In this document: positions 15,059 to 22,881 of the stretch, in pieces
How the letters are laid out: the number at the start of each line of letters is the position of its first letter
Numbering within the stretch: position 1 is the stretch's first letter
Assembly (NCBI GenBank): GCA_003567575.1
Contig: PWZG01000502.1
Coordinates: forward strand, 1 to 23,639
DNA: 23,639 bases
From: PVC group bacterium
GTDB lineage: Bacteria > Verrucomicrobiota > Kiritimatiellia > CAIKKV01 > PXCX01
Direction of reading: 5' to 3'
Program-made: the position numbers and the translations under genes
Notes under the pieces: generated by a model
The model's input: the letters and a program-made list of their open reading frames with translations, nothing else
The model's database searches: none
What the model was told of the DNA's origin: nothing

Positions 15059-16192
15059 ATGACAGCATTCGGAACGGTATATATTCCGCTTCGGGATACA
15101 CCGGCAACGGGGTTGCGGGTATTGCGCGATCCGGTTGACGTGATCCGCGCGGATACCGTGGCTGAAGTGGGCGGAGCGCTCGACCGGATCATGGACGGCG
15201 TGCGGCTTGGATTGCGGGCCGCGGGTTGGATAGCCTATGAGGCGTCTCCGGCGATGGATTCCGCGTTGATCACCCATCCGGTCTGCCCTGTGCCGCGGGT
15301 ATGGTTCGGTCTGTACCGTCGGGAGGAACGCGTAACCATTGCGGAACTGGAGCGGCGGGTGCTTCCGTTCCGTATGGGGCCGTGGAACCCATCGATTTCA
15401 GAAGCCCGGTATTTGAACGATCTGGCGCGTATTCGGCGCGCTTTGGCGGCGGGACAGACGTATCAGGTCAACCACACCATGCGCTTGCACGCGGCGTTCG
15501 ATGGCGATACGGTCGCATTATTTCTGGCCCTTTATCGCGCGCAACCGTCGCCGAATGCCATGTATGTCGATGCCGGCAATACGGTCCTGGCCTCCGTGTC
15601 GCCCGAGCTTTTTTTGCGTCGGCACGGCAACTGTCTTACGTCGCGCCCGATGAAGGGTACGGCGCCGCGCGCGGGACGCGCGGAAACCGATGCGAAACGC
15701 GCGCGAATGTTGCGTGCGTCCGCCAAGGATCGCGCCGAGAACGTGATGATTGTTGATATGATCCGCAACGATATGGGTAGAATTTCAGAAGCCGGTTCGG
15801 TACGCGCACGCCGTTTGTTTGCCGTCGAAACCTATCCTACCGTGTTGCAGATGACGTCCACGGTTACGTCCAGGACGACGGCGGATTGGCCCGCCGTCAT
15901 GCGCGCCATGTTCCCTTGTGCATCGATAACGGGGGCGCCCAAGGTGCGTACCATGCGCCTGATCCGCGAGTTGGAAACAACGCCCCGCGGTGCGTATACC
16001 GGTTGTATGGGCTATATTACCAGTCCGACGGCATTCCGCTTCAACGTGGCCATTCGTACGGTGACGGTGAACCGTCGCCGGAAAACGGCGGATTATGGTG
16101 TCGGTGGCGGTATTGTCTGGGATTCGCGAGGCGATCGCGAATACCGGGAGTGTTTGTCGAAAGCCGCCGTGCTGAAAGGGATCGGGCAATGA
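15059..16192 (+). CDS. pabB: Aminodeoxychorismate synthase component I
   Basis: A 377-residue chorismate-binding enzyme that, with a glutamine amidotransferase, makes 4-amino-4-deoxychorismate for folate synthesis. Motifs include TYQVNHTMRLHA (134-145), SPELFLRR (181-188), RPMKGTAPR (196-204) with K199, the PabB-type active-site lysine that distinguishes it from anthranilate synthase (which has Ala there), NVMIVDMIRND (228-238), PCASITGAPK (286-295) and EYRECLSKAA near the end. The protein lacks the N-terminal extension of large TrpE proteins and ends directly after the chorismate domain, so no lyase (PabC) is fused. Only a weak AGCGAG precedes the ATG, and translation may be coupled to the kinase gene eight bases upstream. 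It converges on clpX with six bases between stops. Confidence 0.9.
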   Translation: MTAFGTVYIPLRDTPATGLRVLRDPVDVIRADTVAEVGGALDRIMDGVRLGLRAAGWIAYEASPAMDSALITHPVCPVPRVWFGLYRREERVTIAELERRVLPFRMGPWNPSISEARYLNDLARIRRALAAGQTYQVNHTMRLHAAFDGDTVALFLALYRAQPSPNAMYVDAGNTVLASVSPELFLRRHGNCLTSRPMKGTAPRAGRAETDAKRARMLRASAKDRAENVMIVDMIRNDMGRISEAGSVRARRLFAVETYPTVLQMTSTVTSRTTADWPAVMRAMFPCASITGAPKVRTMRLIRELETTPRGAYTGCMGYITSPTAFRFNVAIRTVTVNRRRKTADYGVGGGIVWDSRGDREYRECLSKAAVLKGIGQ

Positions 16193-16198
16193 CGGCAA

Positions 16199-17485
16199 TC
16201 AGGCGGCCTTGGGAGAACGGTCGGCGGGCGTTGCCTTCTGATCGCATACCATTTTTCGTGTCACTTTGAAATTTGTCAAATCATGGCGTTGAGGAACCTC
16301 GAACATGACGTCAAGCATGACTTGTTCGATTAAGGTGCGAAGCGCGCGGGCGCCGGTTTTTTTCCGCGCCGCTTTCCTCGCCAGTTCCTGAAGCGCATCG
16401 CTGGTGAAGGATAGTTTGACGTTCTCCATGGCCATCAACTTCTGATATTGCCGCACCATGGCGTTCTTCGGTTCGGTCAGAACCCGTACCAGATCGTTTT
16501 CATCCAGCGGATTCAACGTCGAGACGACCGGCAGACGGCCGACGAATTCCGGGAGTAATCCGTAATGGAGCAAGTCTTCAGGCTCGATGGCTGTGGATGT
16601 TCCTTCGTCGCCATTGTCCGCCGTTGCTCCCCCGAATCCGAGCACCTGGCGACCCAGTCGGCGTCGCACGATGTCGTCCAGCCCAACGAAAGCGCCGCCG
16701 CAAATAAAGAGTATTTTGTCGGTATTGATGGGCAGGTATTCCTGCTGTGGATGTTTACGGCCACCCTGCGGCGGAACGTTTGCCACGGTGCCTTCAAGAA
16801 TCTTCAGCAGCGCCTGTTGCACGCCTTCTCCGGAAACATCCCGGGTAAGCGATACGTTTTCCGTTTTACGCCCGACCTTGTCGATCTCGTCGATATAGAC
16901 GATCCCTATTTCCGCGCGCGCCACATCGCCGTCGGCTGCCTGAATCAAGCGCAACAGGATATTCTCGACGTCTTCGCCGACATAACCGGCTTCCGTCAAT
17001 GTGGTGGCGTCCGATATGCTGAAGGGAACATCCAGACAACGCGCCAGCGTGCGTGCCAGCAGCGTTTTGCCGCAACCGGTGGGACCGACGAGTAGAATGT
17101 TGCTTTTCTCTATCTCGACATCGCGGAATTCGGTATCGTTCTCGAAACGCAAACCCTGGCGCAGCCGTTTGTAATGATTATATACGGCGACCGACAACAC
17201 CTTCTTGGCATGTGTCTGCCCGATAATGTAGTCATTTAGCAGCGCATTGAGTTCATGCGGCAACGGGATCTTGAGTTTCGTGACGTCCACCGACTTCGCG
17301 TCGCCGTCTTTCTTCCGTTCCGATGCATCGGCTTGTGGTGATGCGTCCGAATCCATGATCTGGTTGCACATCATCACGCAATCGCTGCAAATGTTAACGT
17401 CCGGACCCTTGATTAATTCGGGAACCTGGTTTTGACTGCGACCGCAGAAGGCGCAGTAATTCGTTCGGTTGTTCTTCGTGGCCAT
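16199..17485 (-). CDS. clpX: ATP-dependent Clp protease ATP-binding subunit ClpX
   Basis: A 428-residue AAA+ unfoldase that feeds substrates to ClpP. The N-terminal zinc-binding domain has C11-x2-C14-x18-C33-x2-C36. Residues about 45-65 are a charged linker. The AAA+ module follows with Walker A GPTGCGKT (134-141), the pore loop GYVG (167-170), Walker B IVYIDE (195-200), a sensor/arginine region and the C-terminal ARKKTGARALRTLIE segment. It lies 24 bases downstream of clpP. The spacer contains the repeated word ACGAAACACGGAAAC and no good Shine-Dalgarno. The order tig-clpP-clpX is the classic one, as in E. coli and Chlamydia. Confidence 0.97.
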   Translation of the reverse strand: MATKNNRTNYCAFCGRSQNQVPELIKGPDVNICSDCVMMCNQIMDSDASPQADASERKKDGDAKSVDVTKLKIPLPHELNALLNDYIIGQTHAKKVLSVAVYNHYKRLRQGLRFENDTEFRDVEIEKSNILLVGPTGCGKTLLARTLARCLDVPFSISDATTLTEAGYVGEDVENILLRLIQAADGDVARAEIGIVYIDEIDKVGRKTENVSLTRDVSGEGVQQALLKILEGTVANVPPQGGRKHPQQEYLPINTDKILFICGGAFVGLDDIVRRRLGRQVLGFGGATADNGDEGTSTAIEPEDLLHYGLLPEFVGRLPVVSTLNPLDENDLVRVLTEPKNAMVRQYQKLMAMENVKLSFTSDALQELARKAARKKTGARALRTLIEQVMLDVMFEVPQRHDLTNFKVTRKMVCDQKATPADRSPKAA

Positions 17486-17509
17486 GGGATAGTTTCCGTG
17501 TTTCGTGCG

Positions 17510-18136
17510 TTATTTCTCGTTTTTCGTTTCCGCTTTCGGTTGTCGATCCACCGTCATGACGTCATCAATCAGCCCATATTTTTTGGATGCTTCCGCGGAC
17601 ATGAAAAAATCGCGATCGGTATCGCGAACGATGGTCTTCAGCGGTTGCCCGGTATGGAAGGCTAGAATTTCGTTGAGCCGGTCGCGGGTGCGCAGTATTT
17701 CTTTTGCCTGGATGCTGATGTCGGACGCCTGTCCTTCGATTCCGCCCCATGGCTGATGAATCATGATGCGGGCATTCGGCAGGGCATACCGTTTACCCTT
17801 GGTGCCGGCGGCCAGCAAAACGGCGCCCATGCTGGCTGCCTGGCCGACGCAATAGGTGGCTACATCGCAACGCAGAAACTGGATCGTGTCGTAAATGGCC
17901 ATGCCCGCCGTGACCGAGCCGCCCGGCGAATTTATGTACAGACTGATATCCCGGTCCGCTGCTTCGCTTTGCAGGAATAGCAGTTGCGCGATCATCAGGT
18001 TACTGATTTCGTCGGTTACCGGAGATCCGAGAAATATAATGCGGTCTTTCAATAAACGCGAGAAAATATCGTAGGCGCGTTCTCCTTGACCGCTTTGCTC
18101 GATGACGACGGGTACCAGGAACTGGTTTTCTTTCAT
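17510..18136 (-). CDS. clpP: ATP-dependent Clp protease proteolytic subunit
   Basis: A 208-residue serine protease forming the tetradecameric chamber that works with ClpX. The catalytic triad is visible: S102 in GQAASMGAVLL, H127 in RIMIHQPWGG and D176 in TDRDFFMSAEAS, each offset by about five from E. coli. The N-terminal axial-loop region begins LVPVVIEQSGQGERAYDIF, so no long propeptide is present. The C-terminus carries a short charged tail (ETKNEK). Its ATG overlaps the trigger factor stop codon by four bases (ATGA), implying translational coupling. Confidence 0.98.
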   Translation of the reverse strand: MKENQFLVPVVIEQSGQGERAYDIFSRLLKDRIIFLGSPVTDEISNLMIAQLLFLQSEAADRDISLYINSPGGSVTAGMAIYDTIQFLRCDVATYCVGQAASMGAVLLAAGTKGKRYALPNARIMIHQPWGGIEGQASDISIQAKEILRTRDRLNEILAFHTGQPLKTIVRDTDRDFFMSAEASKKYGLIDDVMTVDRQPKAETKNEK

Positions 18137-19491
18137 GATGACGTTTTTTCCTCTTCTGATGGTTTGTCGGCATCGCCAGCGTCGGCGCCGCCGGGAGTAA
18201 TACGGGTGTTTTCGAGCAGATATAGGGTGGTTTTGGTGCGGCGCAACTGGTCCATCATTTGCCGCGAGGCGTTCCGTTCTTTTATGGTTTTCAAAATGTC
18301 GGCTTCGGACATGCGGTAGTTTGCGGCCAGACCGGATATGTGTCGCGAAAATTCATCCTCGGATACCACGATCTTTTCGGTGGCCGCGATGCGGTCCAGA
18401 ATGATGTTGATCTTGACCCGTTCCTGAGATGTCCGTTCAGCCCAGCGCATGATATCGTCGCGGTTTTCCTCGATTTTTTCCCGCGGAATCCCTTGCCGGG
18501 TAAAATCCTGTACCAGATTCTGAATCGCCGTTTCGTTTTCTTCCGCAAGCAGCGATTGCGGAAGTTCATCGATCCGGGTATTGTCCAGTAAATGACGGAT
18601 GACGGCCTCGTGCCGGCGCCGCCGCTCGTTTTCGGCCGCGGCATGTTCAAGTTGCTCGCGCAATATTTTCCGTAATTCCGCTTCATCCTTTACCTTGATT
18701 TCATCGAAAAAGTTCTGATCCGGTTCCGGTAATTGTTCTTCGCGCACGGTTTTGACGCGAACCTGATATACCACGGTTTTGCCGGCAACGGTTTTCAACG
18801 GATGATCTTCGGGAAAGGCAACCTCGATACGGCGTTCTTCATCTTTGCGTACGCCCAGCAACGCGTCGTGGAATCCTGGAAACAATTCGCGTTCGCGTAT
18901 CAGGGGCAAGCTGACATCCCGTCCGGAACACAGTTCGCGGCAATCTCCGGCTATTTCCTCAAGCGAATCCCCGTCGCTGGAACCGTCGTAATCGAAGCAG
19001 ACCAAGTCATGTTCGACAGCGGGCCGATCGACTTCGGGATAGCGGGCGCGCCGCCGGCGTATATCCAGCAACGCGGCATCGACCCCGGCATCGGTTGTCG
19101 GCGCCGTTTCATCGGCTAACGCGATGGCATGGTAATCCGGAGTATCGAATTCAGGCGCCAGATCGACAGTGACCTTGAATGCCATGTCCTGTCCCGGCGC
19201 CGGTGTTTCCGGTGTGATGTCGATGATGTTGACCGGCTCGACACGCTCCTGTTCGACGGCCTTCCGGTAATACTCGGGAAGCAACTGGTCGCGCACCTGT
19301 TCGGCGATGGGTTTGGCGTAACGCCGTTCCACCATGGCCCGCGGCGCGCGCCCGGGTCGGAAACCCGGCAGACGCGCTTCGCGCATGAATTGCTCGGTGA
19401 CGGTGTCGAACGCCGATTGCACCGCATCGGCGGGTATGTCGACATGCATGATTTGACGGCAGGGACCGTCGGCTTCGGTTGTGACTTTCAT
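18133..19491 (-). CDS. tig: Trigger factor, ribosome-associated chaperone
   Basis: A 452-residue chaperone that binds nascent chains at the ribosomal tunnel exit. The N-terminal ribosome-binding domain contains the signature loop GFRPGRAP (43-50). A peptidyl-prolyl isomerase-type middle domain lies around 160-250 (VCFDYDGSSDG... through GKTVVYQVRVK), and a helical C-terminal domain follows from about 255. The PPIase portion looks diverged, as is common outside proteobacteria. GGAAAGG lies upstream of the ATG. It is the first gene of tig-clpP-clpX. The 93 bases between it and rho have no confident promoter or terminator. Confidence 0.95.
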   Translation of the reverse strand: MKVTTEADGPCRQIMHVDIPADAVQSAFDTVTEQFMREARLPGFRPGRAPRAMVERRYAKPIAEQVRDQLLPEYYRKAVEQERVEPVNIIDITPETPAPGQDMAFKVTVDLAPEFDTPDYHAIALADETAPTTDAGVDAALLDIRRRRARYPEVDRPAVEHDLVCFDYDGSSDGDSLEEIAGDCRELCSGRDVSLPLIRERELFPGFHDALLGVRKDEERRIEVAFPEDHPLKTVAGKTVVYQVRVKTVREEQLPEPDQNFFDEIKVKDEAELRKILREQLEHAAAENERRRRHEAVIRHLLDNTRIDELPQSLLAEENETAIQNLVQDFTRQGIPREKIEENRDDIMRWAERTSQERVKINIILDRIAATEKIVVSEDEFSRHISGLAANYRMSEADILKTIKERNASRQMMDQLRRTKTTLYLLENTRITPGGADAGDADKPSEEEKTSS

Positions 19492-19584
19492 TACGTGTAT
19501 ATTTAACCTTTCCGTTAACCTATCGGCAGAATCAAAAAGAAACGTCCATCCTATCCTTTAAACCATCAAAACGCGAACCAAGCC

Positions 19585-21075
19585 TTACTCCTTCATAGCC
19601 ATCAGAAATTCCGCGTTGCTCTTGGTCTTTTTCAAGCGGTTGACGATAAGTTCCATGGCTTCGACCGCCGGAATTCCGTTAATTGCTTTACGAAGGATCC
19701 ATATCTTAGCCAATTCATCCGGATGAAGCAATAATTCTTCTTTACGTGTGCCGGATTTTTCGACGTTGATCGACGGGAAAATGCGTTTGTCGACCAGATT
19801 CCGGTCAAGACATAATTCCATATTGCCGGTTCCCTTGAACTCTTCGAAAATCACTTCATCCATACGGCTGCCGGTATCGATTAATGCGGTAGCGATGATT
19901 GTCAGGCTGCCGCCGTCCTCAATGTTGCGTGCCGCTCCGAAAAACCGTTTGGGTTTGTGCAATGCGTTGGCGTCGACACCGCCCGAGAGGATTTTCCCGC
20001 TGTGCGGTTGCGTGGTATTGTATGCCCGTGCCAAGCGGGTGATACTGTCGAGCAGTATGATGATATGTTCACCGCATTCCACCCGGCGTTTGGCCATTTC
20101 CACAACCATTTCAGCCACTTGAATATGGCGTTCCGGCGGTTCGTCGAAGGTAGAACTAAGTACCTGCGCCTTGGTGTTGCGCATCATGTCCGTGACTTCC
20201 TCGGGCCGTTCATCGATCAGCAGGACGATCAAGGTCGCGTCCTCGCGATTGGCGGAGATGCTGTTGGCTATTTTCTGCAGCAAAACCGTTTTCCCCGTGC
20301 GTGGCGGCGCCACGATCAGGCCGCGTTGCCCGCAGCCGATCGGCGTGAACAAATCCAAAACCCGCATCGATATCTCGGTCGGGTCCGTCTCGAGGATAAT
20401 GCGTTGATCTGGAAACAGCGGCGTCAGATTTTCAAAGGGAATTTTCGCCCGAGCCTTTTCCGGTTCCTGACCGTTGATCCGTTCAACCTTGTATAAAGCA
20501 AAAAAACGTTCTTTCTCCTTGGGGGAACGTATTTCGCCTTCGACAAAGTCGCCGGTACGCAGGGAGAAGCGTCGGACTTGTGCCGGCGACATGTAGATGT
20601 CTTCCGGGCATTGCAGATAATTGAACTGCGGCGAGCGCAGGAAACCGAATCCGTCCGGCATCGTTTCAAGAACGCCGCGACCGAAAATCGAGCCGCCTTT
20701 GCGCGCCGTTGCCTTGAGGATTTCAAAGATCAATTCATGCTTGCGCAACGCACCCAGCTCAACCAATCCGAGATTCTCGGCAAGACTCAGAAGTTCGGGC
20801 ACCGAGAGTTTCTGCAATTCGTGTAAGAATACGGCGGGCGGTCTTTCATGCGGCGGAATATCGGCGGCCGGGGTTTCGTCAATGCTGGGATCGTGCTGTT
20901 TTGGCGGCGAGTCCGCACCGTTGTTTGGATACTGTTGCGCAACGTTCCCTGAATGATTGGCGCCCGGTTTGCCGTCGTTTCGCTTGCCGGGGCGCGGACG
21001 GCTGCCGCGCGGGAATCGGCGATGATGCCGGGAACCGGAACGTGGGTCGCTGCCTTGCTGTGATCTTTCGTCCAT
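19585..21075 (-). CDS. rho: Transcription termination factor Rho
   Basis: A hexameric RNA helicase ending transcripts. I take the ATG at 21073-21075 (496 residues) because AGAGGAAG lies six bases upstream; an in-frame ATG at 21147 would overlap coaE. Residues 1-80 are an extra disordered region rich in Arg, Gly, Pro and Asn. The Rho N-terminal helical domain follows (about 83-125), then the cold-shock RNA-binding domain (about 128-200: GVLETMPDGFGFLRS), then the ATPase with Walker A APPRTGKT (256-263), DERPEEVTDM, LLDSITRLARAYN and GKILSGGVDANALHKPKRFF. The arginine in APPRTGKT replaces the lysine-alanine found in E. coli Rho. It lies 16 bases downstream of coaE. Presence of Rho agrees with the lack of strong intrinsic terminators in this window. 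Confidence 0.97.
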   Translation of the reverse strand: MDERSQQGSDPRSGSRHHRRFPRGSRPRPGKRNDGKPGANHSGNVAQQYPNNGADSPPKQHDPSIDETPAADIPPHERPPAVFLHELQKLSVPELLSLAENLGLVELGALRKHELIFEILKATARKGGSIFGRGVLETMPDGFGFLRSPQFNYLQCPEDIYMSPAQVRRFSLRTGDFVEGEIRSPKEKERFFALYKVERINGQEPEKARAKIPFENLTPLFPDQRIILETDPTEISMRVLDLFTPIGCGQRGLIVAPPRTGKTVLLQKIANSISANREDATLIVLLIDERPEEVTDMMRNTKAQVLSSTFDEPPERHIQVAEMVVEMAKRRVECGEHIIILLDSITRLARAYNTTQPHSGKILSGGVDANALHKPKRFFGAARNIEDGGSLTIIATALIDTGSRMDEVIFEEFKGTGNMELCLDRNLVDKRIFPSINVEKSGTRKEELLLHPDELAKIWILRKAINGIPAVEAMELIVNRLKKTKSNAEFLMAMKE

Positions 21076-21091
21076 GATAATCTTCCTCTGA

Positions 21092-21682
21092 TTATATAAT
21101 CCGTCGCCAAACGGTTTCGACCTGACGGCGTAGCCAGGGCGGTTCACCGTTATTGTAAAACACGATGTCCGCGCGCAATATCTTTTCGGTCAACGGCCAT
21201 TGTGCGCGGCACCGTTCTTCGATCTCACCGGCAGACCAGCCGCGCTGCCGTAATCGCCGGCGGCAAATATGCGCAGGCGCCGCAACGCAAACTACATGGT
21301 CCCAGTCCCGCGAACGTTCGCCGGTTTCAAAAAAAAGCGGGATCAGGGCGGCGGCTGCCGTCGCCCCGTGTTTTTGTTGTTCATCCAGCCAGTGCTTTAC
21401 GCGACGCTTGATTTGCGGATGCATCAATGCGTTAACGTAAGATAAAGCCTCCTTGTCGTTAAATATCAGGCGCCCCAGGCGGCGTCGGTCAATGTTGCCG
21501 TGTGCGTCGCATATACCGACGCCGAACCGCCGCAACACGGCGGCATATAAAGGCGTGTCTTTTGCCAATAGCGCATGAGCCACAGCGTCCGTATCGCAAA
21601 CCGTACACCCCAAATCCCGTAAAAAATCGCCGCACAGACTTTTGCCGCACGCCATACCGCCGGTGATGGCCAAACGTCTCAT
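21092..21682 (-). CDS. coaE: Dephospho-CoA kinase
   Basis: A 196-residue P-loop kinase for the last step of coenzyme A synthesis, phosphorylating the 3'-hydroxyl of dephospho-CoA. Visible are the Walker A motif GGMACGKS (8-15), CDTDAVAH shortly after, and the lid/substrate region YVNALMHPQIKRRV with the conserved HP, then LIPLFFETG. Length is normal. It lies between the polA-type exonuclease and rho, the order (polA-coaE-rho) known from Chlamydia. A promoter inside the end of the upstream gene (21928-21957) could drive it with a leader of about 240 bases. Confidence 0.94.
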   Translation of the reverse strand: MRRLAITGGMACGKSLCGDFLRDLGCTVCDTDAVAHALLAKDTPLYAAVLRRFGVGICDAHGNIDRRRLGRLIFNDKEALSYVNALMHPQIKRRVKHWLDEQQKHGATAAAALIPLFFETGERSRDWDHVVCVAAPAHICRRRLRQRGWSAGEIEERCRAQWPLTEKILRADIVFYNNGEPPWLRRQVETVWRRII

Positions 21683-21789
21683 ACGGGTAATATCCAGACG
21701 CCCATAATCAGGCGGTACAATGATGCAATGCGGACCGGCATCCGACGGGTGTAAAGCGGTAAAACACCGCGTTTTGAAAGGAAAAACAT
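21679..21789 (-). CDS. Possible 36-codon ORF overlapping coaE start
   Basis: An ATG-started 36-codon ORF ends in a TGA that overlaps the coaE ATG by four bases (ATGA). The peptide starts MFFLSKRGVLPLY and has a hydrophobic end (IASLYRLIMGVWILPV). No Shine-Dalgarno is visible before its ATG and I recognise no family. It may be a leader peptide for coaE or a chance ORF. Confidence 0.2.
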   Translation of the reverse strand: MFFLSKRGVLPLYTRRMPVRIASLYRLIMGVWILPV

Positions 21790-21945
21790 AGTATCAAGGT
21801 ATCAGATCGCGTTTTCGCGATTGAAAACGTCCTTCCCCCTCCTGTCGGCCATGGTAACCTGGATACCGAATGCTTATTCCTTAATGTTACCGCCGGGAAT
21901 TGAGAAAGGAATCAATGTGTTCACGGCATAGTATGCCATATAATT
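21683..21945. other. Intergenic/leader region between exonuclease gene and coaE
   Basis: About 260 bases without a confident gene. It holds the -10 part of a promoter with an overlapping palindrome (21925-21937), a perfect hairpin ATCGCG-TTTT-CGCGAT (21806-21821), a small hairpin GCGGT-AAAAC-ACCGC (21756-21770), and the doubtful 36-codon ORF. No polymerase or 3'-5' exonuclease coding sequence, intact or degraded, is recognisable. Confidence 0.6.
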
Positions 21946-21957
21946 TCAATTTGTCAA
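21928..21957 (-). promoter_or_regulatory. Sigma70-like promoter within the 3' end of exonuclease gene
   Basis: On the minus strand TTGACA (21952-21957, perfect consensus, overlapping the last codons of the exonuclease gene) and TACTAT (21928-21933) are separated by 18 bases. The -10 box lies inside the perfect palindrome GGCATA-C-TATGCC (21925-21937). It would transcribe coaE and rho. Confidence 0.55.
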
Positions 21958-22881
21958 CCCCAGCATGCCCTGTTCTTCCGGTTTCGCGGTCTGCGTCTTT
22001 TCAGGCGCCAGCGATTTCATATCATAACGGTTGAAAAAATCTTCTAACGCGCTACGGGGTGGGGTACGGCATTCCAGATCTTGCCATGACCGCGGTTCAA
22101 CAGCTAGATCGCGACGCAGGGTCATCAGCTCGACATTACGAGTTACAAGCTCACGATTTTCGCGCAACGCTGATTGTATCGATTCGGGACGGATCGTATC
22201 CAGATGTTGCCACAAGGTTTCCAGTTTTCCGTGTTCTTGCAGTAAACGCGCCGCCGTCTTGGGACCGATTCCCGGTACGCCGGGAATATTGTCGGCGCTG
22301 TCGCCGATCAAAGCCAGCCAGTCCACAATCTGAGAAGGTTCAACACCGGTTTTCCGGAGTACTTCGGCCGCGTCCGTCCGCGACGGTTTCCCCGTCGGCG
22401 ATATCAGGGCGACGCGTGATGACGTGAGTTGGAAAAGGTCTTTATCGCTGGAGACAATCAAAATTTCGGGTGCGTCGTCAGATGGTAACCGCTCGATCAG
22501 CGAAGCGATCACATCGTCGGCCTCTTCGCCGGCGACTGAAACAACCGGGATGGCGGCGGCGCACAGATATTCAAGAACATAATCGATCTGCTCGCGTAAT
22601 GTCGCCGGCATGGGCGGCCGCTGTGCCTTGTAACTTTCCAATAGACGCATGCGTTTGTCCGGCAGTCCGGCATCGAAAGCGACGGCGGCATGTGTCGGGC
22701 TCCAGCAACGCAGCAACTGCTGCAGCATACGAACGAAACCCAGCAGTGCATGCGTGTGACGACCGTCGCGTGCGGTCATGACCGGCAGGGCAAAAAATGC
22801 CCGGTACAACAATCCGTGACCGTCGAACAGTAGACAACGGGGGCGGCAAGAGGGTGGCGTTTCACGGCCTTCAGTTGTCAT
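21946..22881 (-). CDS. 5'-3' exonuclease, PolA N-terminal domain type, no polymerase
   Basis: A 311-residue FEN-type nuclease equal to the N-terminal domain of DNA polymerase I, which removes RNA primers and flaps. Metal-binding acidic residues are visible: D20 (LLFDGHG), D70 (VAFDAG), E119/E120 and D122/D123 (GEEADDV), D146 and D148 (SSDKDLF), D194 and D197 (IGDSADNIPGVPGIGPKTA, the H3TH region). The end DFFNRYDMKSLAPE is where PolA normally continues into its next domain, but here a stop follows after 17 more residues. I take the ATG at 22879-22881, which overlaps the upstream secretin stop by 11 bases; an ATG at 22947 would overlap it further. It occupies the polA position of the polA-coaE-rho order. 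Confidence 0.9.
   Translation of the reverse strand: MTTEGRETPPSCRPRCLLFDGHGLLYRAFFALPVMTARDGRHTHALLGFVRMLQQLLRCWSPTHAAVAFDAGLPDKRMRLLESYKAQRPPMPATLREQIDYVLEYLCAAAIPVVSVAGEEADDVIASLIERLPSDDAPEILIVSSDKDLFQLTSSRVALISPTGKPSRTDAAEVLRKTGVEPSQIVDWLALIGDSADNIPGVPGIGPKTAARLLQEHGKLETLWQHLDTIRPESIQSALRENRELVTRNVELMTLRRDLAVEPRSWQDLECRTPPRSALEDFFNRYDMKSLAPEKTQTAKPEEQGMLGLTN

Noticed and set aside
15886..16269. ORF extending past the pabB stop with an internal ATG overlapping it, a possible fused or coupled gene
   Set aside because: The tail is only about 26 codons past the pabB stop, overlaps the clpX C-terminus and resembles no aminodeoxychorismate lyase.
21806..21821. Hairpin ATCGCG-TTTT-CGCGAT as an intrinsic terminator
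   Set aside because: No T-run follows on either strand; it is only a short stem.
21683..21945. Remnant of the PolA polymerase domain after a frameshift
   Set aside because: Only 260 bases are available before coaE, and no PolA motif is visible in any frame.
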